This document shows positions 16,696 to 25,857 of a stretch of DNA of 64,000 bases, piece by piece. Origin of the DNA: Corynebacterium doosanense CAU 212 = DSM 45436. Lineage in GTDB: Bacteria; Actinomycetota; Actinomycetes; Mycobacteriales; Mycobacteriaceae. Under the pieces are notes generated by a model, which had not been told where the DNA came from, did no database searches, and saw only the letters and a program-made list of their open reading frames with translations. Positions within the stretch are counted from its first letter, which is position 1; the number at the start of each line of letters is the position of its first letter. The stretch is taken from positions 2,356,001 to 2,420,000 of the forward strand of contig NZ_CP006764.1 of assembly GCF_000767055.1 (NCBI RefSeq). The letters are read 5' to 3'. Position numbers and translations under genes: made by a program.

Positions 16696-19600
16696 GTGCT
16701 CATTCTGCTCTTCGCACTGATCCTCACCGCGGTCGTCGCCCCGCTGCTCATCCGCTGGCTGGGCCAGCTCGGTTTTGCGCTGCTGGCCCTGGTGCCCGCG
16801 GCGGGATTCGGCTGGGTCATCTCGCTGTTTTTCCGCGGGACCTTCGCTGACGGCGGTGCACTCACCGCCGACTACCCGTGGATGCCGGAGGCCAACCTCG
16901 CCCTCACCCTGCGGCTGGACTCGCTGGCCGCGCTGTTCTCCCTCATCGTGCTCGGCGGCGGCGCGCTGGTGCTCTTCTACTGCTGGGGATACTTCGACTC
17001 CAACCCGGTGAGGCTGTCCAAGTTCGCCGCCGAGATGGTCGCCTTCGCGGCGGCCATGTACGGCCTGGTCATCTCCGACAACCTCCTGCTCATGTACGTG
17101 TTCTGGGAGATCACCTCGGTGCTGTCCTTCCTCCTGGTGGGCTACTACGGCGAGCGGGCGAGCTCGCGCCGCTCCGCCGGGCAGGCGCTCATGGTCACCA
17201 CCCTCGGTGGCCTGGCCATGCTCGTGGGCATCATCCTGCTGGGCCGGCAGGCCGGCGTGTGGACCTTCTCGGCCATCGCGGACTTCGATGCGTTCACCCA
17301 GACCCCGTTCATCCTCCCCGCGGTGGTGCTCATCCTCGCCGGCGCGCTGTCCAAGTCCGCCATCGCCCCGGCGCACTTCTGGCTGCCCGGCGCGATGGCC
17401 GCCCCGACCCCGGTCTCCGCGTTCCTGCACTCCGCCGCCATGGTCAAGGCCGGCATCTACCTGGTGGCCCGCCTCGCGCCCGACTTCCACGTCGTGGCCG
17501 GCTGGCACCTCACCGTCATCTCCGCGGGCGTGTTCACCATGCTGCTCGGCGGCTGGATGGCGCTGAAGCAGAAGGACCTCAAACTCATCCTCGCCTACGG
17601 CACGGTGTCCCAGCTGGGGTTCATCATGTCCGTCATCAGCATCGGCTCCCGCGACGCCCTCCAGGCCGGGCTGGCTCTGACCTTCAGTCATGCGATCTTC
17701 AAGGCGGCGCTGTTCATGGTGGTCGGCGCCATCGACCACTCCTCCGGCACCCGCGACATCCGCCACCTCTCCGGCCTGGGCAGGCGCCAGCCGCTGGTGG
17801 CGGCCCTGGCGTGGATCTCCGCCCTGTCCATGGCCGGTGTCCCCCCGCTCGTGGGGTTCATCGCCAAGGAGTCCGTCCTCACCGCCGTCATGGACGAGCC
17901 CCTGCTGGTGGGCATGCCCCGCAACCTGCTCATGGTCGGGCTGGTGGCCGGTTCCATCCTCACCATGGCCTACGCGCTGTTCTTCCTCCACGGTGCCTTC
18001 GCCACCAAGAAGCTGGACCACCCCTCCGGCGGCGGCATCTCCTCGGCCGTGGAGAAGATGCACCACATCGGCCCTTCGCTGTGGTTCTCCCCCGCCCTGC
18101 TCACGACACTGACCGTGGGCCTGGGTCTCTGGGTGGCGCCGCTCGACGCCATCATCGAGGTCCACCTGGACAACGTCACCCCGCTCGCCCCCGACGCGAA
18201 GGCCACCCACCTGGCCCTGTGGCACGGGTTCACCATCCCGCTGCTGCTCACCGCGGTGATCATCGCGGCCGGCATCTTCATGTTCCTGCAGCGTGACGTG
18301 GTGGCCAAGGCCCAGTTCGACGCCCCCGCGCTGGGTTCGGCGAACCGGGCGTACGACCTGGTGCTGGACACCCTGCGCCGGATATCCTGGCGCATCACCG
18401 CGGAGACGCAGCGCGGCTCGCTGACCGCCAACGTGGGTGTCATCTTCGGCGTGCTCATCCTCCTGCCGGGTATCGCACTGCTCGCCGGCGCTCGCACGGA
18501 CGTGCGCATGGTGCTGTGGGACAACCCCTGGCAGGCCGTGGCCGCCGCGATCTCCATCGCCGCCGCGCTCACCGCCGCGGTGGTGGCCAACCGTCTCACC
18601 GCGATCGTCGTCGTCGGCGTCACCGGCTATGCCAACGCCCTGATCTTCGCGCTCCACGGCGCCCCGGACCTGGCGTTGACGCAGGCGCTGAGCGAGACCA
18701 TCGTCATGGTCATCTTCGTCCTAGTGATGAGGAAACTGCCCGCCAGCGCCGACCTCAAGGTCAACGGCCAGTCCAACCGCCTGCGCGCCTGGCTCGGCGC
18801 GGCCACCGGCCTGACCGTCACGGTCGTGGCCCTGTTCGCCATGAACGCCCGCACCGCCACCCCGATCAGCACGGTAATCCCGGACCTGGCCGAGGAGATC
18901 GGCCACGGTGCCAACGCGGTCAACGTCCTGCTCGTGGACATCCGCGCCTGGGACACCTTCGGCGAGATCTCCGTCCTGGCCATCGCCGCCACCGGTGTCG
19001 CCTCGCTGATCTTCCGCAACAACTCCTTCACCCGCGAGTCCCGCCGCCCCGTGTTGCGCGCCCGCGGTCGCCGCTGGCTCGCCGCGGGGATCGAGACGGA
19101 GAAGGCGCAGAACCGCTCGATCCTCGTGGACATCGCCACCCGGCTGCTCTTCCCCTCGATGATCGCGCTCTCGTTGTTCTTCTTCTTTGTCGGCCACAAC
19201 GCCCCCGGTGGCGGCTTCGCCGGCGGTCTCGTCGCCGCGCTGGCGCTGTCGCTGCGCTACCTCGCGGGCGGCCGCGCGGAGTTCTACGAGACCCTCCCGC
19301 TCGACCCCGGCAAGGTGCTCGCCGGCGGCCTCCTGCTCTCCGGGCTCGCGGCGGTGCTGCCCATGTTCGACGGCAACCCGCCCCTGTCCAGCTACTACTG
19401 GTCCTGGGAGGACGTGCCGCTCATCGGTTACTTCTCCCTGCCTTCGGCGCTGCTTTTCGACGCCGGGGTCTACGTCATCGTCCTCGGACTCACCATGCAT
19501 GTCCTCGAGGCGCTCGGCGCCCAGCTCGACCGCGAAGAGGATATGCGCAAGCAACGCGCCCGCGACCGGGCTCGGTCGATGGCGCGGGAGGCTGCACACC

Positions 19601-19719
19601 GGCGTCGACAAGCCAAGGACGCCAACCCGGCCGCGCCCCTGCCGTCCGCACCACGCGCAAGCCACATCGCCACCCTCGACCCCACAGTGAACGACACCGA
19701 CGGAAAGGAGACCACCTAA
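16696..19719 (+). CDS. mrpA: Na+/H+ antiporter Mrp subunit A fused to subunit B
   Basis: The protein has 1007 residues. Residues 1 to about 640 form the NuoL/ND5-like proton-channel domain, including SKSAIAPAHFWLPGAMAAPTPVSA and the lateral helix. The DUF4040/MnhB-like part lies around 640-940 with HNAPGGGFAGGLVAAL, so A and B are one polypeptide and no separate mrpB exists. It is the largest piece of the multisubunit cation/proton antiporter (CPA3) that uses the proton gradient to expel Na+ and manage pH. The GTG at 16696 was chosen for AGGGGAG about 12 bases upstream. Its stop TAA abuts the mrpC ATG. Confidence 0.93.
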   Translation: MLILLFALILTAVVAPLLIRWLGQLGFALLALVPAAGFGWVISLFFRGTFADGGALTADYPWMPEANLALTLRLDSLAALFSLIVLGGGALVLFYCWGYFDSNPVRLSKFAAEMVAFAAAMYGLVISDNLLLMYVFWEITSVLSFLLVGYYGERASSRRSAGQALMVTTLGGLAMLVGIILLGRQAGVWTFSAIADFDAFTQTPFILPAVVLILAGALSKSAIAPAHFWLPGAMAAPTPVSAFLHSAAMVKAGIYLVARLAPDFHVVAGWHLTVISAGVFTMLLGGWMALKQKDLKLILAYGTVSQLGFIMSVISIGSRDALQAGLALTFSHAIFKAALFMVVGAIDHSSGTRDIRHLSGLGRRQPLVAALAWISALSMAGVPPLVGFIAKESVLTAVMDEPLLVGMPRNLLMVGLVAGSILTMAYALFFLHGAFATKKLDHPSGGGISSAVEKMHHIGPSLWFSPALLTTLTVGLGLWVAPLDAIIEVHLDNVTPLAPDAKATHLALWHGFTIPLLLTAVIIAAGIFMFLQRDVVAKAQFDAPALGSANRAYDLVLDTLRRISWRITAETQRGSLTANVGVIFGVLILLPGIALLAGARTDVRMVLWDNPWQAVAAAISIAAALTAAVVANRLTAIVVVGVTGYANALIFALHGAPDLALTQALSETIVMVIFVLVMRKLPASADLKVNGQSNRLRAWLGAATGLTVTVVALFAMNARTATPISTVIPDLAEEIGHGANAVNVLLVDIRAWDTFGEISVLAIAATGVASLIFRNNSFTRESRRPVLRARGRRWLAAGIETEKAQNRSILVDIATRLLFPSMIALSLFFFFVGHNAPGGGFAGGLVAALALSLRYLAGGRAEFYETLPLDPGKVLAGGLLLSGLAAVLPMFDGNPPLSSYYWSWEDVPLIGYFSLPSALLFDAGVYVIVLGLTMHVLEALGAQLDREEDMRKQRARDRARSMAREAAHRRRQAKDANPAAPLPSAPRASHIATLDPTVNDTDGKETT

Positions 19720-20217
19720 ATGGAAGCCAACCTGGTTCTTCTCCTCGCCGCCGGCACACTCATCGCCGTGGGCGTCTACCTCACCCTGGACAAGGTGCTC
19801 ACCCGCGTCCTCATGGGCATCCTGCTGCTGGGCAATGGCGCCAACCTTCTCATCCTCCAGGCCGGTGGATCCGCGGGTTCGCCGCCCATCATGGGCCGCA
19901 CCAGCGAGGTTTACGGGGCTCATTTCGCCGACCCGCTGGCGCAGGCGATGATCCTCACGGCGATCGTCATATCCATGGCCATGAGCGCCTTCATTCTCAC
20001 GCTCATCTACCGCCAGTACCGCTACCGCACCGCCGACATCGTCGAGACGGACACCGAGGACATCGCCATTGCCATCGCCGCCCGCTCCAACGTCCCCTAC
20101 TTCGCCCCGGACCACGACGCCTCCGACGACCCCGCGACCGGCCGGCCCACCAGCGAGGGCGACAGCTTCGGCCCGAAGTCCTTCGAGGAGCCCGTGAAGG
20201 AGGCCGACGATGAGTGA
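19720..20217 (+). CDS. mrpC: Mrp antiporter subunit C (NuoK-like)
   Basis: The 165-residue protein has three membrane helices in the first 110 residues (for example LVLLLAAGTLIAVGVYLTLDK). The conserved MGRTSEVYGAHFADPLAQAMILTAIVI segment of MnhC/NuoK carries the membrane-embedded charged positions. An acidic hydrophilic tail of about 50 residues follows. AAGGAG precedes the ATG, which directly follows the mrpA stop. Its 3' end overlaps mrpD by 8 bases, so translation is coupled. Confidence 0.93.
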   Translation: MEANLVLLLAAGTLIAVGVYLTLDKVLTRVLMGILLLGNGANLLILQAGGSAGSPPIMGRTSEVYGAHFADPLAQAMILTAIVISMAMSAFILTLIYRQYRYRTADIVETDTEDIAIAIAARSNVPYFAPDHDASDDPATGRPTSEGDSFGPKSFEEPVKEADDE

Positions 20218-21937
20218 CCTGGTGGGCAACTACGCTCAGTTCCTCGTGGACTACATGCCCTATCTCATCCCGTTGCCGATCCTCCTGCCGGCGCTCGCAG
20301 CGGCGCTGGCCGGGCTGCTCAGCCCCCACCTGCACCTGCAGCGCGCCGTCGCGCTGTCCACCCTGCTGGTGCTGCTCGTCCTCGCCGTCTCCATGGTGAT
20401 CGTCACCGACATTGAGGGCATCCAGACCGTGCAGATCGGCGGCTGGGACGCCCCCGTGGGCATCACCCTGGTGGCGGACCGGCTGGCCGCGCTCATGCTG
20501 GCCGTCTCGTCGATCGTTCTGTTCTGCGTCATGTGGTACGCCATCGCGCAGGGCATCCGCGACGGCAGCAAGGACGAACCGGTCGCCGTCTTTCTGCCCA
20601 CCTACATGCTGCTGACCATGGGCGTGAACCTGTCCTTCCTGGCCGGTGACCTGTTCAACCTCTACGTCGGCTTCGAGGTCTTCCTCGTCGCCTCCTACGT
20701 CCTGCTCACCCTCGGCGCCTCCCCGGCCCGCGTGCGCGCCGGCATCAATTACGTCACCGTCTCCATGGTGTCGTCGATGATCTTCCTGCTCGGCATCGCC
20801 GCCGTGTACGCGGCGGTGGGCACGGTGAACATGGCGCAGATCGGCCTCCGGATGGAGGAGGTGCCCGACGGCACGCGCGCCGCGATCTTCGGCACCCTGC
20901 TCGTCGCGTTCGGCATCAAGGCGGCCGTGTTCCCGCTCGACGCCTGGCTGCCGGACTCCTACCCCACCGCGCCGTCGCTGGTCACCGCCGTGTTCGCCGG
21001 CCTGCTCACCAAGGTGGGTGTCTACTCCATCATCCGGATGCGCTCGACCATCTTCACCGACGGTTTCTTCGACGACCTGTTCATGTGGGCCGGCCTGGCC
21101 ACCATGCTCGTGGGCATCCTGGGCGCGATGGCGCAGAACGATATTAAACGTCTGCTCTCCTTCACCCTGGTCAGCCACATCGGTTACATGCTCTTCGGCA
21201 TCGCGCTCGGCTCGGCGCAGGGCCTGTCCGGCGCGATCTTCTACGCCGTGCACCACATTCTGGTGCAGACCGCCCTGTTCCTCGTCGTCGGCCTCGTCGA
21301 GCGCCAGGCCGGCACGACCAACCTGCGGCGTCTGGGTTCGCTGCTCTACACCGCCCCGGTGGTGGCCCTGCTCTACCTCATTCCGGCGCTCAACCTCGGC
21401 GGCATCCCGCCGTTCTCCGGCTTCCTGGGCAAGATCCTCCTGCTCCAGGCTGGCGCGAACGAGGGCGGCTGGCTCTCCTGGGTCCTCATCGGCGGCACCG
21501 TGGTCACCTCGCTGCTCACGCTGTATGTCATGGTGCTGGTCTGGTCCAAGGGATTCTGGCGCGACCGCAAGGACGCCCCCGAGGGCCAGATCGCCGACGC
21601 CCGTCCCGCCCCGCTCTCCGACGTCACCGAAGAGGTGGAGTTCACCGACCGCAAGGACCCGGGCCGCATCCCCTTCGGCATGCTCGCCTCCACGGCCACG
21701 CTGGTGGCGGCGTCGACAGCCATCTCCGTCATCGCCGGCCCGCTCTCCGGGGTCACCGACCGCGCGGCCGACTCGGCGCAGGACTCCCGTATCTACCGGG
21801 AGGCGGTGCTTGGCGACGACTACTCCCACCCCTCCCGTTCCCTCCATCAGGAGCGCCTGGACAGCGGCTCGGACACCCTCACGTCGCGCGATCACCCGCT
21901 CCCCGAACCCGAACCGGTCACCCAGGAGGCGCCGTAA
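20210..21937 (+). CDS. mrpD: Mrp antiporter subunit D (NuoN/NuoM-like)
   Basis: The 575-residue protein has about 14 membrane helices and the Proton_antipo_M core. Landmarks are NLYVGFEVFLVASYVLLTLGA, the conserved Lys/Glu pair region KAAVFPLDAWLPDSYPTAPS, and HHILVQTALFLVVGLVE. It is the second proton-pumping-type subunit, homologous to the antiporter subunits of complex I. The C-terminal 120 residues are hydrophilic and extend beyond the usual MnhD length. GGAGG precedes the ATG within the mrpC 3' end. Confidence 0.93.
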   Translation: MSDLVGNYAQFLVDYMPYLIPLPILLPALAAALAGLLSPHLHLQRAVALSTLLVLLVLAVSMVIVTDIEGIQTVQIGGWDAPVGITLVADRLAALMLAVSSIVLFCVMWYAIAQGIRDGSKDEPVAVFLPTYMLLTMGVNLSFLAGDLFNLYVGFEVFLVASYVLLTLGASPARVRAGINYVTVSMVSSMIFLLGIAAVYAAVGTVNMAQIGLRMEEVPDGTRAAIFGTLLVAFGIKAAVFPLDAWLPDSYPTAPSLVTAVFAGLLTKVGVYSIIRMRSTIFTDGFFDDLFMWAGLATMLVGILGAMAQNDIKRLLSFTLVSHIGYMLFGIALGSAQGLSGAIFYAVHHILVQTALFLVVGLVERQAGTTNLRRLGSLLYTAPVVALLYLIPALNLGGIPPFSGFLGKILLLQAGANEGGWLSWVLIGGTVVTSLLTLYVMVLVWSKGFWRDRKDAPEGQIADARPAPLSDVTEEVEFTDRKDPGRIPFGMLASTATLVAASTAISVIAGPLSGVTDRAADSAQDSRIYREAVLGDDYSHPSRSLHQERLDSGSDTLTSRDHPLPEPEPVTQEAP

Positions 21938-22453
21938 ATGTTGAGTCGACTCGGCAACAGACTGCACTGGCCCTACGTCCTGTGGATCGTGGTCATGTGG
22001 TGCCTCCTCATGGGCGAGGTGACCTGGGCCAACGTCTTCGGCGGCCTGGCCGTCGGCCTGGTGGTCATCCTGGCGCTCCCGCTTCCCGATTCCCCCACCG
22101 GCGGCATGCGGGTCCACTGGGGTCGCCTCCTGGTCTTCCTGGTGAAGTGGTTCGCGCAGCTCCTCTCGTCCTCGGTCAAGGTGGCCTGGCTGGCGCTGCG
22201 CCCCGCTGAACCCCCGAAGACCGCTATCATCCGCATGCCCATGCGTGTCTCCAACGAGCTGGTGCTCTACCTCGCCACCGTGGCCTACAACCTGCAGCCG
22301 GGCGGGTCGGTGTCGGACATCGACATCGCCAACCGCATGTGGACGGTCCACCTTCTCGACGTCGACGACGAACGCTCCCTGCAGCGCGAGGTGGACAACA
22401 TCGCCCGGCTGGAGCACAACATGATCCGCATCTTCGAAGCGAGGCGTCAGTGA
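21938..22453 (+). CDS. mrpE: Mrp antiporter subunit E
   Basis: The 171-residue protein has two or three N-terminal helices. The conserved MnhE C-terminal part includes MRVSNELVLYLATVAYNLQPG and a histidine/acid-rich end. MrpE is needed for assembly and full activity of the complex. Its ATG directly follows the mrpD stop, and its TGA overlaps the mrpF GTG as GTGA. Confidence 0.92.
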   Translation: MLSRLGNRLHWPYVLWIVVMWCLLMGEVTWANVFGGLAVGLVVILALPLPDSPTGGMRVHWGRLLVFLVKWFAQLLSSSVKVAWLALRPAEPPKTAIIRMPMRVSNELVLYLATVAYNLQPGGSVSDIDIANRMWTVHLLDVDDERSLQREVDNIARLEHNMIRIFEARRQ

Positions 22454-22725
22454 ACCCCGACATCTTCAACCTCATCCTGATCATCCCCGGGGTGCTCATC
22501 GCGGCCGGCATGCTGATCATCACCTGGCGCATCGTCGTCGGCCCGAACTCCATGGACCGCATGCTCGGCCTCGACGGCTTCATCGCCATGTCCCAGTGTG
22601 GGCTGGCCGTGTACATCTGCTGGACCTTCGACACCAGCGTGGTCAACGCCATGCTGGTCATCGCCCTGCTCGGCTTCATCTCCTCGATTGCCGTCGCCCG
22701 CTTCCGCAAGAGAGACGAGGCCTGA
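22450..22725 (+). CDS. mrpF: Mrp antiporter subunit F
   Basis: The 91-residue protein has three membrane helices. The MnhF signature RIVVGPNSMDRMLGLDGF contains the membrane Asp implicated in cation transfer. The start is the GTG at 22450, which overlaps the mrpE stop by 4 bases and gives the family's N-terminus. Confidence 0.92.
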   Translation: MNPDIFNLILIIPGVLIAAGMLIITWRIVVGPNSMDRMLGLDGFIAMSQCGLAVYICWTFDTSVVNAMLVIALLGFISSIAVARFRKRDEA

Positions 22726-22726
22726 C

Positions 22727-23101
22727 ATGTCCCTGATCCTCGACATCATCTCGCTGGTGCTCATCATCCCCGGCGCGCTCTTTGTCTTCTCCGCCGCCAT
22801 CGGCGTGGTGCGTTTCCGCGACACCATGTCGCGTGTCCACGCGATCACCAAACCGCAGACCACGGGCCTGATCCTGGTGATCCTGGGTACCGTCATCCAC
22901 ATCGTCAACTCCGACGACTTCACCGTCACCGAGAGCTCCGACATGGGCATGCTGCTGCTCCTGGTCATCTTCGCCCTGATGACCTCCCCGGTCACCGCGC
23001 AGCGCCTCGGCCGCATCGCCCGCCGCGAGGGGCTCTACGGTCCGAAGGACACCATGACACGTAACGACGCCCCCGCCGATAAAACCGTCCGGCGCCGGTA
23101 G
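22727..23101 (+). CDS. mrpG: Mrp antiporter subunit G
   Basis: The 124-residue protein has three membrane helices. The MnhG/PhaG signature is GVVRFRDTMSRVHAITKPQTTG, and a basic hydrophilic tail follows. It is the last gene of the operon, starting 1 base after the mrpF stop. The palindromic repeat at 23113 probably ends the transcript. Confidence 0.92.
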   Translation: MSLILDIISLVLIIPGALFVFSAAIGVVRFRDTMSRVHAITKPQTTGLILVILGTVIHIVNSDDFTVTESSDMGMLLLLVIFALMTSPVTAQRLGRIARREGLYGPKDTMTRNDAPADKTVRRR

Positions 23102-23112
23102 TTCGTTTTCCT

Positions 23113-23180
23113 CGACCACGGTTTCCCGACCACTTGGTCGATCCGGGCTAAATGACCAAGCGGTCGAACAACCGTGGTCG
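23113..23180. repeat. palindromic intergenic repeat element, copy 1
   Basis: Two 27-base arms form an inverted repeat around a 14-base loop. The left arm begins CGACCACGGTTTCCCGACC (23113-23139) and the right arm is 23154-23180, with about 4 mismatches. The same arm sequence occurs at 41439-41520. Both copies lie between convergent genes, here mrpG and the hydrolase gene. Confidence 0.8.
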
Positions 23181-23194
23181 AACAAACTGAGGGC

Positions 23195-23680
23195 CTACAG
23201 CCCCAGCGGCCCGCGGACCTCGTCGATGAACCCGACCGGGTCCACGCGGTAGTCCGCGCCACCGGGCTGCGCGGGGACTTTCAGCAGATCGGCCACCCGC
23301 TGCGCCTGGCGGGAGCTGCCGAGCACGGTCACCTCGGCGGCGATGTCGTTTAGCCGGGCGAGGGTGGTGGAGGTGGCGTCGATAAGCTCCTTCTTCCTTC
23401 CGCCGAGGAGGAACCCGGGCAGGAGGCGCAGGGCGCGTTCGTCGGGAAGCACGGGGTCGACGAGCACGAGGCGGGAGACGCGGTGCGGCTGCGTGGCGGC
23501 GAAGTCGCAGGCCACGAGTGCGCCGGGGCCGTGGGCGACGATGTCGACGCGGCGGATTTCCTCGCGGTCGAGGAGTTTCTCCAGCTCACCCATGACCGGG
23601 CGCGCCTTCACACCTGCGGGGAGGTGGTTGATGACGTCGGTCCAGGTGTCGGGGAGCCCGCCGCCGATGAGGATGAGCAT
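23195..23680 (-). CDS. short alpha/beta-hydrolase-like protein lacking the nucleophile
   Basis: The 161-residue protein has an alpha/beta-hydrolase core: a GGGLPDTW oxyanion-like start, VDIVAHGPGALVACDF at the nucleophile elbow, and RLVLVDPVLP after it. At the elbow the usual G-x-S-x-G serine is Gly (AHGPGA), and no clear catalytic His block follows, so it is probably not a classical esterase. Starting 1 base beyond the YbdK stop, it is the last gene of a three-gene unit (LytR_C, YbdK, this). Function unknown. Confidence 0.6.
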   Translation of the reverse strand: MLILIGGGLPDTWTDVINHLPAGVKARPVMGELEKLLDREEIRRVDIVAHGPGALVACDFAATQPHRVSRLVLVDPVLPDERALRLLPGFLLGGRKKELIDATSTTLARLNDIAAEVTVLGSSRQAQRVADLLKVPAQPGGADYRVDPVGFIDEVRGPLGL

Positions 23681-23681
23681 G

Positions 23682-24812
23682 TCAGCGCTCCGGCAGCAGC
23701 TGGGTCATCTCGTCGCAGGTCGCGTCGACGACGGGCTTCCAGTCCCCGCGCAGGTCGTGCAGGCGACGCTGACGGGCGTAGCCGGCGCCGCGCTGGGAGA
23801 ACTCGCGCACGAGCTCGAGCTCGGTGGCGCAGTCCAGCTCCCGGGCGAGGGGAAGGAGCGTATCGACGAGCTCGTCAAGCTCCTGCGTCACCCACCTCTC
23901 CTCCGTGTCCCGGGAGGTGACCACGAGCGCCTCCATGCCGTAGCGGGCCGCGCGCCACTTGTTCTCCGCCAGGTGCCAGGGCTGGAGCGTGGGCAGGGTC
24001 TCGCCGCGGTCGATCATGCGGTCGTAGTGCACCACCAGGCAGTGCGTCAGCGCCACCAGCGCCGAGAGTTCGCGCAGGTTACTCGTGGCGTCGGAGACCC
24101 GCACCTCGATGGTCCCCCACTTGGAGGCGGGACGGATGTCGAAGTGCATGGAGCCCGTGTGGTTGGTGACCCCGGAGGTGGCCTGGTCGATCTGGAACTG
24201 CTCCCACTCGGCCCAGGAACCGAACTGATACGGCATGCCGGCGGTGGGAAGCTGCTGGTAGAGCATGGTGCGGTTGGAGGCGTAACCCGTGTCGATGCCG
24301 TCCCAGCCCGGCGAGCTCGCGGAGAGCGCGAGCAGGTGCGGGTACTTGGTCATCAGGGCGTTGATGATGGGCCAGACGCGGTCCTCGTGGCTGATGCCCA
24401 CGTGCACGTGCACACCCCAGATGAGCATCTGCTGCCCCCAGTACTGGGTGCGGTTGATGATCTCCGCGTAGGTCATCTTCGCGCTGACCGGCTGCTTGCG
24501 GAAGTCGGAGAACGGGTGGGAGCCGGAGCCCCAGAGACGCACGCCGAGCTCGTCGGCCCCCTCGCGCAGGGCGGCGACGTGCGTGGACAGCTCCGCCACG
24601 GCTGTGGGCACGCTGGTGTGGATGCCGGTGACCAACTCCACGGTGTTCTGCAGGAATTCGCGTTCGAAGTGGATGTCCGGGTGGCGGGCGTTGACCAGGT
24701 CGATGAGATTCGCGGCCCGCGGGACCAGGTCCCGGGTCTCCGGGTCGATGACGCCGATCTCCCACTCCACGCCGAGCGTGGGGTTCGGGGAGCGCTTGAA
24801 GTTCTCCGCCAT
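23682..24812 (-). CDS. YbdK-family glutamate-cysteine ligase-like carboxylate-amine ligase
   Basis: The 376-residue protein is a GCS2-type ATP-dependent ligase. It opens with [10 protein letters not shown] (the ATP/Mg-binding Glu residues), then [22 protein letters not shown], and the late [21 protein letters not shown] block. YbdK proteins have weak gamma-glutamylcysteine ligase activity. Corynebacteria use mycothiol rather than glutathione, so the true acceptor may differ. The ATG at 24812 directly follows the stop of the LytR_C gene, showing an operon. Confidence 0.85.
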   Translation of the reverse strand: MAENFKRSPNPTLGVEWEIGVIDPETRDLVPRAANLIDLVNARHPDIHFEREFLQNTVELVTGIHTSVPTAVAELSTHVAALREGADELGVRLWGSGSHPFSDFRKQPVSAKMTYAEIINRTQYWGQQMLIWGVHVHVGISHEDRVWPIINALMTKYPHLLALSASSPGWDGIDTGYASNRTMLYQQLPTAGMPYQFGSWAEWEQFQIDQATSGVTNHTGSMHFDIRPASKWGTIEVRVSDATSNLRELSALVALTHCLVVHYDRMIDRGETLPTLQPWHLAENKWRAARYGMEALVVTSRDTEERWVTQELDELVDTLLPLARELDCATELELVREFSQRGAGYARQRRLHDLRGDWKPVVDATCDEMTQLLPER

Positions 24813-25574
24813 CTAGATCTTCACGTCACCGATGAGCGCGAGAGTGATGTTGCCCGGCGCGGTCATCTCGGCGGGTAGCTCGTTGATGTTGGGTTTGACC
24901 ACGGCCGGCACCCCGTTCTTCGTGCCGATCTCCTCGGCGAGCGCGTGGGCGGCTGCCTCGGAGGCGGCGTCGCCCTCGCGGTAGAAGACGGTGGTCTCGG
25001 TGAGCGTGACCTGCTCGCCCGGGAGGTTGCCGTGCTCGCCGACCTGGGTGCCGTCGGCACGCAGATCGTTGTAGATGCGCTCGGCCAGGCCGCCCTCGGT
25101 GGAGTTGTTCACCACGTTGACCTTGGTCTCACCGGCGGCGGGGGCTGCGCCGTTGCCGCCGGCCGGCGGAGTCACGCTGCCGTCGCGGTTGATCACGCCG
25201 CCGGGCGGGGTGGTGCCCTGCGCACTCTCGGGCGAGGCGGGCGCGGGAGCGCCGTTGCTGCTCGGCGCCGGCGCGGGCACGGCGGTGTTGCCGCTGGTCT
25301 GGTCCTGCGAGACCTGCGGCGCGGTAGCGGTGGTCTCCCCGCCGGCAGCCGAGGAGTTTTCCTCGCCGCCGCGGGTCAGGGAGTACAGGCCCCACAGGCC
25401 GAGCATGACGGCAACGGCGATGAGGATCATGGCCAGGCCGCGCAGCGGGAGGCCGGCGGCGGCTGCCCCGCCCTCGCCGCGGGAGGCGCGGTGGCTGCCT
25501 TCGGTGGCTGCGGCAGCGTCGGCGCGGTCGTCGATGGTCTCGTCGTACTGGTTGTCAGGATTCACATTCGTCAC
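24813..25574 (-). CDS. membrane-anchored LytR C-terminal domain protein
   Basis: The 253-residue protein has a cytoplasmic N-terminus (about 45 residues), one membrane helix (LAMILIAVAVMLGLWGLYSL) and a Pro/Ala/Gly-rich extracytoplasmic linker. The LytR_C domain from about residue 150 (TKVNVVNNSTEGGLAERIYNDL) is found without the catalytic LCP domain. Such proteins are linked to cell-wall glycopolymer attachment, probably as accessory factors. It is the first gene of the unit with YbdK and the hydrolase-like protein. Confidence 0.8.
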   Translation of the reverse strand: MTNVNPDNQYDETIDDRADAAAATEGSHRASRGEGGAAAAGLPLRGLAMILIAVAVMLGLWGLYSLTRGGEENSSAAGGETTATAPQVSQDQTSGNTAVPAPAPSSNGAPAPASPESAQGTTPPGGVINRDGSVTPPAGGNGAAPAAGETKVNVVNNSTEGGLAERIYNDLRADGTQVGEHGNLPGEQVTLTETTVFYREGDAASEAAAHALAEEIGTKNGVPAVVKPNINELPAEMTAPGNITLALIGDVKI

Positions 25575-25598
25575 ACGCGTAACACTAGTGCACGTTCG

Positions 25599-25841
25599 TC
25601 ACTTTTCGACGGCAGCCCGCTCATCGGCGCGTCGATCCCGGATCCTGCGCAGGCGGGCGGTGAGGGTGGGATAGGCGGACATGGCTGCGGGGACGTCGAT
25701 AAGCACGTTCAACCGCTGGTAGTAGCGCATCGGGCTCAGCCCCAGCTGCGCGCGGATCGCCTCCTCCTTCGCGCCGACGGAACGGGGCGCGCTGCGTTCG
25801 AATTCCAGGATGCGGGCATCGGATTCGCTGAGATCTGGCAT
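25599..25841 (-). CDS. DUF3263 protein
   Basis: An 80-residue protein (MPDLSESDARILEFERSAPR...) with a helix-turn-helix-like segment KEEAIRAQLGLSPMRYYQRL, the DUF3263 signature restricted to actinobacteria. It may bind DNA; no target is known. The start at 25841 was chosen because TACAGT lies 6 bases upstream and no SD exists, indicating a leaderless mRNA. The frame extends upstream over def and is not used. It is divergent from def with only 16 bases between the two start codons. Confidence 0.8.
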   Translation of the reverse strand: MPDLSESDARILEFERSAPRSVGAKEEAIRAQLGLSPMRYYQRLNVLIDVPAAMSAYPTLTARLRRIRDRRADERAAVEK

Positions 25842-25844
25842 GCC

Positions 25845-25853
25845 TAGACTGTA
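25845..25853. promoter_or_regulatory. overlapping divergent -10 boxes, both leaderless
   Basis: TAGACT (25845-25850, +) lies 7 bases before the def ATG. TACAGT (minus strand of 25848-25853) lies 6 bases before the DUF3263 ATG. The two hexamers share three base pairs, so both promoters cannot be open at once. Confidence 0.55.
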
Positions 25854-25857
25854 GGAC

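Noticed and set aside
16445..16720. 91-codon open frame in the mrp leader
   Set aside because: Overlaps the mrpA start in another frame, is Arg/Pro/Cys-rich, and lacks an SD.
16645..18657. 670-codon open frame antisense to mrpA
   Set aside because: Charged, His/Gly/Arg-rich translation with no domain; a by-product of GC-rich third positions in mrpA.
20003..22417. 804-codon open frame antisense to mrpC-mrpE
   Set aside because: Same composition artefact, spans three coding genes, no SD or motif.
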